Shown: one piece after another, positions 1-5,429 of the stretch
Layout: every line of letters begins with the position of its first letter
Numbering within the stretch: the first letter of the stretch is position 1
Assembly: GCA_002367255.1 (NCBI GenBank)
Contig: DFBD01000216.1
Location: 1-5,833 of the forward strand
Length of the DNA stretch: 5,833 bases
Direction: 5' to 3'
Source of the DNA: Rhodobacterales bacterium UBA3089
GTDB taxonomy: Bacteria > Pseudomonadota > Alphaproteobacteria > Rhodobacterales > Rhodobacteraceae
Notes under the pieces: generated by a model
The model's database searches: none
The model's input: the letters and a program-made list of their open reading frames with translations, nothing else
Told to the model about the DNA's origin: nothing
Translations under genes and position numbers: made by a program

Positions 1-116
1 GGCAGTTCTGCGAAAAACTAACAACTGTTAGAAAAAAGTAAACCCCAAAAATTTGACCCTGCAAATCAAAATGGTTCGCCAAATCTGAGAGCCGTTTTTG
101 ACACCTACTGCGGCAC
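1..116. other. Unassigned flank left of the IS3 element
   Basis: This AT-rich stretch has no recognisable gene. A reading frame is open from about position 22 into the IS, but it has no start codon or ribosome binding site and its product is not recognisable. A small AT-rich inverted repeat (CTAAC, 4-nt loop, GTTAG) lies at 18-31. The stretch does not encode the missing upstream half of the transposase remnant found on the other side of the IS. Confidence 0.4.
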
Positions 117-142
117 TGACCTGCCCCCCGAAACTTCCCTCA
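117..142 (+). repeat. Left terminal inverted repeat (IRL) of the IS3 element
   Basis: The repeat starts TGACCTGC and ends TCCCTCA. Against the reverse complement of 1345-1369 the first 8 bases and the last 7 are identical, with scattered mismatches and a one-base gap in between. Confidence 0.9.
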
Positions 143-170
143 GTTTAATGTAGAGTTTGCTCAACCTTTG

Positions 171-176
171 AAGGAG
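171..176 (+). promoter_or_regulatory. Ribosome binding site of orfA
   Basis: AAGGAG lies 7 nt upstream of the ATG at 184, an ideal Shine-Dalgarno spacing that fixes the orfA start. Confidence 0.85.
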
Positions 177-183
177 CAAACAA

Positions 184-447
184 ATGCGACAGAGTCGTTT
201 TACAGAGGCCCAGATTATTGGGATGATCAAAGAACAGGAAGCTGGAATGCCGACGGCTGAGGTGTGTCGCAGACATGGCTTGAGCCCCGCGTCGTTCTAC
301 AAGTTCAAAGCCAAGTACGGTGGCATGAACGTTTCTGACACCCATCGCCTTAAATCGCTGGAAGATGAGAACGCCAAACTGAAGCGTCTGTTGGCAGACA
401 CCATGTTGGATAACGTTGTCCTGAAAGATCTGCTGGGAAAGAACTGA
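184..447 (+). CDS. IS3-family transposase OrfA (helix-turn-helix subunit)
   Basis: The 87-residue protein is the DNA-binding half of an IS3-family transposase; it recognises the terminal inverted repeats and is the N-terminal part of the OrfAB fusion. Residues ~4-45 form the HTH_Tnp_1 domain typical of the IS407 group ([17 protein letters not shown], then [20 protein letters not shown]). Residues ~55-84 ([17 protein letters not shown] and on) have leucine-zipper-like heptad spacing used for multimerisation in this family. The ATG start is supported by AAGGAG 7 nt upstream. The length matches complete family members. The last codons (LLGKN-stop) contain the frameshift heptamer leading into orfB. 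Confidence 0.94.
   Translation: MRQSRFTEAQIIGMIKEQEAGMPTAEVCRRHGLSPASFYKFKAKYGGMNVSDTHRLKSLEDENAKLKRLLADTMLDNVVLKDLLGKN
435..441 (+). promoter_or_regulatory. Probable -1 programmed frameshift site (G GGA AAG)
   Basis: Read in the orfA frame, the bases are G GGA AAG, which fits the X XXY YYZ slippery pattern. A -1 slip bypasses the orfA TGA at 445-447 and continues as ELTTPN into the orfB frame, which is open across the junction. The fusion would be about 386 residues, the usual OrfAB size. IS3-family elements are known to make their active transposase this way. GGGAAAG is a weaker heptamer than A AAA AAG, and I see only a 4-bp GTGC/GCAC stem downstream. Confidence 0.65.
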
Positions 448-458
448 CGACACCGAAT

Positions 459-1343
459 GTGCGACGGGCTGCTGCACGCAAGGCGATGCTGGATCATGAT
501 ATCTCGCAACGCCGAGCGTGCAGGCTTGTTGGTGTCGATCCCAAGACTGTCCGGCGCGACAAACCGCCGGATAATCCTGAAGTTCGCGAAGAAATGAGGG
601 TGATTGCCAGCAAGCGTCGACGGTTTGGTTATCGCCGGATCGGCGTGCTGTTGGAACGCAAAGGCATGATTATGAACCACAAGAAGCTGTATCGTATCTA
701 CACTGAGGAAAAGCTGGGCGTCAGGCGGCGCAGGGGCCGTAAACGAGCGCGTGGGTCACGCACACCTATGCCGGTAGCTTTGCACCCAGGCGAGCGCTGG
801 TCGTTGGATTTTGTGTCTGACACGTTTGGCGCGTCTCGCAAGTTCCGCATGCTGGCAGTGAATGACGATTGCTGTCGCGAAAACCTGTGCCTGATGGCAG
901 ATACAAGCATCTCAGGTGCGAGGGTGGCACGCGAGCTGGATGCGCTTGTGCGGATCTATGGCAAGCCATCCTGCATCGTCAGTGATAATGGCACAGAGTT
1001 CACAAGTCGTGCGATTTTGAAATGGGCCGGGGATAACAAAGTTGATTGGCATTATATCGACCCGGGCAAACCACAGCAAAACGCCTTCATCGAAAGCTTC
1101 AATGGCAGTCTGCGAGACGAGCTGTTGAATGAGGAGATCTTCGATACGTTAGATGACGCCCGAAGGAAATTGGCGCTCTGGCGATACGATTACAATAACG
1201 TCAGACCGCACTCATCTCTGGGCAACCAAACACCCGCTGAAGCGCGTCGAGCGCTTGAGCAATTTGAAGGCTCAACGCACGACGCGCTTGCCCAAAATGA
1301 AACCGACGAATATGAAATCCAAACCCGCAAACTCTCGTTATGA
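459..1343 (+). CDS. IS3-family transposase OrfB (DDE integrase core)
   Basis: This is the catalytic half of the IS3-family transposase, which performs strand cleavage and transfer. Counting 294 residues from the GTG at 459, an HTH_21-like region lies at ~50-90 ([33 protein letters not shown]), followed by an rve integrase core. The DDE residues are visible as D117 in WSLDFVSD, D176 in VSDNGTEF and E212 in [13 protein letters not shown]176 and E212 are separated by 35 residues, the family's DD(35)E. The C-terminal [17 protein letters not shown] motif is complete. The GTG start has no good Shine-Dalgarno, and the frame is open back to 441, so the main product is probably the OrfAB fusion starting at 184. 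The stop codon at 1341-1343 lies just before the right inverted repeat. No inactivating change is seen. Confidence 0.95.
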   Translation: MRRAAARKAMLDHDISQRRACRLVGVDPKTVRRDKPPDNPEVREEMRVIASKRRRFGYRRIGVLLERKGMIMNHKKLYRIYTEEKLGVRRRRGRKRARGSRTPMPVALHPGERWSLDFVSDTFGASRKFRMLAVNDDCCRENLCLMADTSISGARVARELDALVRIYGKPSCIVSDNGTEFTSRAILKWAGDNKVDWHYIDPGKPQQNAFIESFNGSLRDELLNEEIFDTLDDARRKLALWRYDYNNVRPHSSLGNQTPAEARRALEQFEGSTHDALAQNETDEYEIQTRKLSL

Positions 1344-1344
1344 A

Positions 1345-1369
1345 TGAGGGAGCCTCAGGGAGCAGGTCA
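1345..1369 (-). repeat. Right terminal inverted repeat (IRR) of the IS3 element
   Basis: The repeat ends GCAGGTCA on the plus strand and pairs with 117-142. It starts two bases after the orfB stop codon, as is common in compact IS elements. Identity continues three bases past the ends (CAC outside left, GTG outside right), which is probably coincidence. Confidence 0.88.
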
Positions 1370-1476
1370 GTGGCAAGAAGGTCAAGCCGACACGGCCGGA
1401 CAAAGCCTTGCCCTGCCCAATGGACCGTTTGAATCGGCAGTTCCGCGCGACGATGCCTAACCAACTCCGGGTATGG
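1370..1476 (+). pseudogene. Remnant of a second, different IS3-family OrfB
   Basis: Reading in phase from about 1372 gives GKKVKPTRPDKALPCPMDRL followed by NRQFRATMPNQLRVW. This matches the segment just before the DDE core in IS3-family OrfB proteins (…RPDKALPCP(L/M)D+VNRQF…PN.LWVSDFTYV…). The similarity stops at the tryptophan codon ending at 1476, where the first catalytic Asp block (VSDFTY) should follow. The upstream half is also gone, because the intact IS abuts it at 1369. The fragment is about 36 codons and has no start of its own. It differs clearly from the OrfB at 459-1343, so it is an older IS truncated on both sides. The assignment rests on remembered family consensus. Confidence 0.8.
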
Positions 1477-1535
1477 TTAGGAACAAAGGATAAGTGGCTC
1501 AAAACGAATGCCGAGAAATTGAAATTGTTGAAAAC

Positions 1536-2384
1536 CTATTCCTTGACTTCGCCCGCCCTGCATGGCGCAATCAAGCGGCCTCTACCACGTACGAGTTCGC
1601 GAATTCTGTCAAGATCCTCAAGGTAGGATAGCTCATGTTCACGCAATACTTGGTCGTTGAACCGTCCATTTAGAATTCCAGCTGCATTGCTACTCGCAAG
1701 TAGTTGTTTTCCAAGCGTCGAGGAGTTGGATTTCTTTGCTTCTATGTTTTTTAGTGTTTTTATTTCCGGCCAATTGGTGAACTCGCGCAGTTGCCGCTTT
1801 GGATTCGACAAAAATGAAGGAAAATCTCGAATGACCAGCCTGGCGTGGGGGAAGACGTCGGCGATTTCACTCACTACGCGTGACCATTTATGCTCGGACG
1901 GATTCATCTCGCGGGACGCAGCTAAAAGCTCGGAGGGCATCACGCCTTTTTGTGCGAGATAGCGAATTGCAGACAGCCACCATTCGTGTGGCGGTCTAAT
2001 AGATAAACAAACCGTGTCGAACAGTTTCACAGAATTGCCCAGCCTAGTTATTGAGCGGGTTACGCTTGGGTAGAGCTCTTTACTTCGTAAGTTCTCTTCC
2101 ATTGTCCCAAGAATGTTCTCTTCGCTTAAGAATACCCGCGCACCACATGCGAGGCTGCTTTCAAGAGCTCGAAAAACTCTTTCCTGGTGAGTTTTGTCAG
2201 GACATGACTGGCCTTCCGGCGTTCGATAAATTACGCCTGTTAAAAACCGCTTATCTCTACACTCCGATATCTCAATGAACTTAATATTGTGCTTTTCTGC
2301 CGCTGCCCGCCGTTTGTACATGAACTCTTGAAGAAGGGTCGTACCCGTTCGGTGAGCCCCTAAATGCAAAAAACACTCTGCCAT
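1536..2384 (-). CDS. Putative P-loop sulfotransferase family protein
   Basis: This protein probably transfers sulfate from PAPS to a glycan or other acceptor in the cytoplasm; the substrate is unknown. Counting 282 residues from the preferred ATG at 2384, residues 6-16 (LHLGAHRTGTT) form the 5'-phosphosulfate P-loop that sits at the N-terminus of these proteins. Residues 87-94 (SEENILGT) match a conserved motif of roseobacter-type members. Residues ~127-141 (SIRPPHEWWLSAIR) match the 3'-phosphate-binding Arg...Ser block. The frame is also open upstream to a GTG at 2501 (321 residues) with an ATG at 2429. I prefer 2384 because the P-loop normally lies within a few residues of the start, although no candidate has a strong Shine-Dalgarno. 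The last ~10 residues (APCRAGEVKE) look unconserved and end 59 bp from an IS remnant, so the C-terminus may be altered. It lies downstream of the RTX hydrolase gene on the same strand. Confidence 0.78.
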   Translation of the reverse strand: MAECFLHLGAHRTGTTLLQEFMYKRRAAAEKHNIKFIEISECRDKRFLTGVIYRTPEGQSCPDKTHQERVFRALESSLACGARVFLSEENILGTMEENLRSKELYPSVTRSITRLGNSVKLFDTVCLSIRPPHEWWLSAIRYLAQKGVMPSELLAASREMNPSEHKWSRVVSEIADVFPHARLVIRDFPSFLSNPKRQLREFTNWPEIKTLKNIEAKKSNSSTLGKQLLASSNAAGILNGRFNDQVLREHELSYLEDLDRIRELVRGRGRLIAPCRAGEVKE

Positions 2385-2650
2385 TTCGCGATAGTTCCAT
2401 CTGCTGATACTTTGCAACAGGCTATACATGCTGGTCAGGCGTATCCTAAAGAAAAAACGGAGTTTCTTCCATCTGTTTAAAAAGCCCTTCCGAAGCCGCA
2501 CGTCTCATCAGCTCGTTTTCAGCATCAGGAACCCTGTCATTCAAGGGACAAGTGAGGTCGGGCCGAGGCTACCTCGCAGAAATGAAAACGTAACAACCAG
2601 TAGGTTATTCAGAATGTCAAATGTGCTCGGTTCTAGCAGGAATTCTCTAT
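2385..2650. other. Gap between the RTX hydrolase and sulfotransferase genes
   Basis: These 266 bases separate two minus-strand genes, or 149 bases if the sulfotransferase starts at the GTG at 2501. A short perfect hairpin (CGAGG-CTA-CCTCG) lies at 2564-2576 with no T-tract, so a rho-independent terminator is not supported. No convincing promoter is seen. Co-transcription is neither shown nor excluded. Confidence 0.4.
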
Positions 2651-5137
2651 CTAGCCGAGAGTCCAGTCGCCGATCGCTTGTTCGATTTCAACATAGTCAC
2701 ACCCAACAAAGGTAATTGAGCCACCTTCGGCGAAATCTAGGACAACAGATCCTTCCTCCGCATTTAGTGTGTACGCGCCGTGGGAAAGTGCATCGCGAGC
2801 ACTTTGGCTGAGATCCAATCCATCCGTTTCCGAGTTGTACCCGTGGATTATGTCATTTCCGTCTGTAAGGTTGAAAATGAAAACGTCTCCATTCCCCCAG
2901 GCATAAAAAGTGTCGTCACCCTGGCCGCCTTGAACTGTAGCCCCAAACGTCGTGTGAATGGTATCGTTACCTTTGCCTGCGTGGATGACCGCCTGCGAGC
3001 TTTCCGAGTAGCAGTAGTCATCCCCTTCCCCTAAACGGACATGTCCAGAAGCCCCATGCCCTAGACGAGCGTTGTCGTTACCGGCGCCAAGGTCAACATC
3101 GCTGTGCTGCAAGTAGTTGACATATTGATCATCGTAAGCTGTGCCGACAACCTTCTCAACATCGTCGAACTCTAGTTTGTCTTGGATCTCAATCTCAACG
3201 ACGCCAGAGTCGACAAAAATACTCGCGCCACTTGTGGCGCTTTTTAGGTCCACGACATCGTATCCGGCTCCACCATCTACTGAATACATACCGCCCTGAA
3301 AAATAAAGGAATCATTGCCTTCGTTTCCAAACGCAGATCCACTTGAACCTTCCAGTGAGATTACGTCGTTTCCGCCCCCCCCGAATACATGGTCCTCTCC
3401 GGCCCCGGTATAGATTTGATCATTCCCTGCCTGACCATAAAGCTCATCATCTCCAGCCCCGCCCCACAGTAGGTTGTCATTCGAATCTCCATAGAGAGTG
3501 TCGTCGAAAGTTGATCCGGAAAGGCCCTCAACATCATGGAAAATTTCAAACTCTGCCCAGCCGGTCCCAGTAACGTAGGGATCCAACGAAGCGACGACAC
3601 CTTTGTCGGCGTTTTCGTATGAAACGACATCAACACCCTCACCGCCTTGAAACTTCTCTACTTCGGCGGAAGCAACAAGCCAATCGGTTGCTGCCGTCCC
3701 GAGAACTTCTTCAATAGCCACAACCTCGACGATGACAGTTTGATACGGATCAAGGTCAAGAATAAACTCATTGTTGAAGCTAGCTGTGATCGGTTCCCAC
3801 AGGATTTCCCCAGGCAGGTCAGGTTCGTTAAAAGGTGACAGATCATTGAATTCCCTATAGCTTCCGTCACTTTCGCTAAGATCTGCTGAAACGTATCCTA
3901 CCGAAACTATGATATAGTCTTCCCCCAGTTCCTCAAACACAAAGCCCAAACTTCGTTCCAAATCGGTAGCATTTGAAATGGTTATAAAACCGCCTTCCTC
4001 ACCGAGAAATGCGATCACGCCCACCTGATCGCTTCCCGACTCTACATCGAGCGGTTTCGTCCCAGGCGCATTCTCTTCCAAGTAAGCTAAAAGAGCCCCT
4101 GCGACAGTCAAGTCGCCATCGGGAAGTGCCAAGCTGGAGGCATGATACAGGGTCGACCAGAAATGCATTGAGTCGACACCATTTTGAACGAGCTCCGCAA
4201 ATACCTTCAGGATGACTGGCACTTGGGCCAAGCCAAAAAACGGAACTTCCTTTTGGTTGGTGTTCCACTCAGAAACGCGCAATGTTACATCCATGCCGAA
4301 GTGCTCAGCTGAATCAAACAACAGGTCGATCGATTGCTTGATCCACGTTTCCAGCGCTCCATAAGCTTCAATGTAGCTCAGGCCTTGGTCTTTAGCGTAC
4401 CAGTGCGTTACCACGGAGTCGATGCACTCGATGGCTTCCTCCGAAAGCTGGCTAAATACACCATTCGCGCGCGCAACCAAATCTTCGTAGGAAAGAGTAG
4501 TCTCTTCATTTGCGAGGAATGTCCAAACCTGAATGCAGATATCAGGCTCACCCCAATCGCCTTGCAGGTTGTAATCTTCATCGTATTTGTCGATTGCGGC
4601 CTGAACTACCGGTGCAATTGCGTTAACCAACTTGCCGTATTCTTGTGAGGTCATATGAGCCTCGTACTCATTGCCTAATTCGAAAGCGTCAATATTACCG
4701 CCGGACGCCACAAGGACGTTGTAGACAAAATCGAAAACAAACTGCGAGTTTGATGGATCAAATACGAGATCTCCCGAGCCGCTTGGATCAGGTACCAGAA
4801 GCTGAAATGTTGGTATTATGAAGGTGGGGGAAAGCCCATTTTCAGCGCAGTATTCCGCAAAGTCGTAAGCTCCGACGGTGCGGCGAGTCGAGCCGTCTTC
4901 CAGTATTATTTCAGACGCGTTAGGATCAGTGATGTCAAAGCCACGCTCAGCCGTTATCCCACCCGGATAGCGGATGTGAGTTGACCCAACGGCCTCTACC
5001 ACGTCGTCATAGCTTTCCCAGGGCGCATCGCCAATTCGCTCCCAATCAGCAACGAAGTTTAGGCCGAAGTGTTCTACAGATATCTCTTCCACATTTGAAA
5101 TCTGTTGGTCAAAATTATGTATCTTTAGTTCCAACAT
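2651..5137 (-). CDS. Secreted clan GH-A-like glycoside hydrolase with RTX calcium-binding tail
   Basis: This 828-residue acidic protein is probably exported by a type I (ABC/MFP/TolC) system and hydrolyses an extracellular polysaccharide. Residues ~20-350 resemble a clan GH-A TIM barrel: HIRYPGG near residue 57, the putative acid/base E157 in FELGNEYE (a GNE motif at strand 4), and the putative nucleophile E290 in LRVSEWN (strand 7), 133 residues apart. GH39, GH51 and GH79-type enzymes share this layout; I cannot choose the family or substrate. Residues ~365-475 look like the beta-sandwich that follows such barrels (ending DPYQTVIVEVV). Residues ~540-775 carry RTX nonapeptides (GGAGDDELYG, GQAGNDQIY, GGGGNDVIS, GKGNDTIHT, GQGDDTFYA). 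There is no signal peptide, and the C-terminus (VEIEQAIGDWTLG) fits a T1SS signal. The ATG at 5137 is preferred because GGAG lies 8 nt upstream. The longer TTG start at 5224 has no ribosome binding site and would translate the tandem repeat as Leu-Ser. No T1SS genes are in the window. Confidence 0.85.
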   Translation of the reverse strand: MLELKIHNFDQQISNVEEISVEHFGLNFVADWERIGDAPWESYDDVVEAVGSTHIRYPGGITAERGFDITDPNASEIILEDGSTRRTVGAYDFAEYCAENGLSPTFIIPTFQLLVPDPSGSGDLVFDPSNSQFVFDFVYNVLVASGGNIDAFELGNEYEAHMTSQEYGKLVNAIAPVVQAAIDKYDEDYNLQGDWGEPDICIQVWTFLANEETTLSYEDLVARANGVFSQLSEEAIECIDSVVTHWYAKDQGLSYIEAYGALETWIKQSIDLLFDSAEHFGMDVTLRVSEWNTNQKEVPFFGLAQVPVILKVFAELVQNGVDSMHFWSTLYHASSLALPDGDLTVAGALLAYLEENAPGTKPLDVESGSDQVGVIAFLGEEGGFITISNATDLERSLGFVFEELGEDYIIVSVGYVSADLSESDGSYREFNDLSPFNEPDLPGEILWEPITASFNNEFILDLDPYQTVIVEVVAIEEVLGTAATDWLVASAEVEKFQGGEGVDVVSYENADKGVVASLDPYVTGTGWAEFEIFHDVEGLSGSTFDDTLYGDSNDNLLWGGAGDDELYGQAGNDQIYTGAGEDHVFGGGGNDVISLEGSSGSAFGNEGNDSFIFQGGMYSVDGGAGYDVVDLKSATSGASIFVDSGVVEIEIQDKLEFDDVEKVVGTAYDDQYVNYLQHSDVDLGAGNDNARLGHGASGHVRLGEGDDYCYSESSQAVIHAGKGNDTIHTTFGATVQGGQGDDTFYAWGNGDVFIFNLTDGNDIIHGYNSETDGLDLSQSARDALSHGAYTLNAEEGSVVLDFAEGGSITFVGCDYVEIEQAIGDWTLG
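3356..3490 (-). repeat. Core block of RTX nonapeptide repeats
   Basis: This 45-codon block encodes consecutive GGxGxDxUx-type repeats with Asp/Asn at the calcium positions. Further isolated copies are at about 3062-3088, 2951-2977 and 2900-2926, separated by degenerate beta-rich segments. Such repeats fold into a parallel beta-roll on binding calcium outside the cell. Confidence 0.9.
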
Positions 5138-5145
5138 CTGCCACG

Positions 5146-5149
5146 CTCC
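5146..5149 (-). promoter_or_regulatory. Shine-Dalgarno (GGAG) deciding the RTX hydrolase start
   Basis: On the minus strand GGAG is followed by 8 nt (CGTGGCAG) and then the ATG at 5137-5135. This supports the shorter 828-residue product over the TTG at 5224. Confidence 0.7.
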
Positions 5150-5156
5150 ACTACAA

Positions 5157-5180
5157 CTCAAGCTCAAGCTCAAGCTCAAG
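5157..5180 (-). repeat. Four perfect tandem copies of a hexanucleotide (CTTGAG)
   Basis: The plus strand reads CTCAAG four times without a mismatch. The array ends 7 nt upstream of the GGAG ribosome binding site of the RTX hydrolase, so it lies in the mRNA leader if that start is used. If translation began at the TTG at 5224 it would encode (Leu-Ser)n and copy changes would keep frame. Confidence 0.9.
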
Positions 5181-5318
5181 CATTGTTCGTTTACCGCAGC
5201 GGTGGCTTGACTTGATTGGGGCAAAATATAGGCAAGTGCGAAGGCTTTTAGTAAACGTGATTAAACCGCCCCGGTTTTACTGGAGACTGTTTAGTATCCA
5301 CTCTTTGGTCTAAACCCT
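5181..5318. other. Upstream region of the RTX hydrolase gene with a small palindrome
   Basis: This stretch separates the RTX hydrolase leader from the IS200-type element and should contain the hydrolase promoter. A perfect palindrome AAACCG-CCC-CGGTTT lies at 5263-5277 and a spaced inverted repeat GTTTAG...CTAAAC at 5289-5315. TATATT (minus strand, 5225-5230) is a possible -10, but no good -35 sits at normal spacing. Confidence 0.4.
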
Positions 5319-5333
5319 CCGACTTCCAGTCGG
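5319..5333 (+). repeat. Candidate left-end (LE) hairpin of the IS200-type element
   Basis: CCGACT-TCC-AGTCGG is a perfect 6-bp stem with a 3-nt loop, about 95 nt before the tnpA start. Its size and position fit the subterminal hairpin that TnpA dimers bind at IS200/IS605 left ends. The role is inferred from position. Confidence 0.6.
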
Positions 5334-5361
5334 ACCCGCTTCAGCGCGAAAGAATCGTGCT

Positions 5362-5429
5362 ATGTTCTTACCCTCTGGAAAATGAGCCGCAGCCGGGTCG
5401 AAGGCTCATTTTCCAGAGGGTAAGAACAT
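5362..5429 (+). repeat. Perfect 27-bp inverted repeat covering the tnpA start
   Basis: The arms at 5362-5388 and 5403-5429 are exact reverse complements around a 14-nt loop. The right arm contains the GAGGG Shine-Dalgarno and the first two bases of the tnpA ATG. In RNA this would bury the translation start. IS200 elements are known to use leader hairpins both to stop read-through transcription and to hide the ribosome binding site, so the same role is likely here. Confidence 0.93.

Larger units (their letters stand above)
117..1369 (+). mobile_element. Complete IS3-family (IS407-group) insertion sequence
   Basis: This is a 1253-bp element bounded by related terminal inverted repeats that begin TGACCTGC and end GCAGGTCA, the 5'-TG...CA-3' ends usual for the IS3 family. 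It holds two overlapping-phase genes, orfA with a helix-turn-helix and orfB with a DDE integrase core, joined by a likely -1 frameshift. Size, termini and OrfA sequence fit the IS407 group, which normally makes a 4-bp target duplication. Here the four flanking bases are GCAC on the left and GTGG on the right, so no duplication is seen. The element looks structurally intact and potentially active. The family assignment is strong; I cannot name the exact IS without a database. Confidence 0.93.

Noticed and set aside
18..31. CTAAC/GTTAG hairpin as a terminator
   Set aside because: It is a 5-bp AT-rich stem with no supporting gene. A T-run follows only on the minus strand, where no gene ends.
98..126. 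TTGACA at 98-103 as a -35 box for orfA
   Set aside because: The bases at normal -10 spacing (CCTGCC region) do not resemble TATAAT, so no promoter is supported.
2385..2501. Upstream extension of the sulfotransferase to the GTG at 2501
   Set aside because: It would put 44 basic and hydrophobic residues before the P-loop, unlike the family, and has no ribosome binding site. It is kept as an alternative only.
2564..2576. CGAGG-CTA-CCTCG hairpin as a rho-independent terminator of the RTX gene
   Set aside because: The stem is short and no T-tract follows on the minus strand.
3343..3642. Open frames in other phases over the RTX region on both strands
   Set aside because: They are shadows of the biased Gly-Asp codons of the RTX repeats. 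The products have no recognisable domain and the RTX frame is clearly the coding one.
5138..5224. Upstream extension of the RTX hydrolase to the TTG at 5224
   Set aside because: The TTG has no Shine-Dalgarno and the extension encodes the tandem repeat as Leu-Ser. The ATG at 5137 has GGAG at 8-nt spacing, and RTX proteins need no N-terminal signal.
5225..5230. TATATT (minus strand) as the -10 of the RTX hydrolase promoter
   Set aside because: The nearest -35-like hexamer (TTTACT) is 19 nt away and poor, so it is too weak to list as a promoter.
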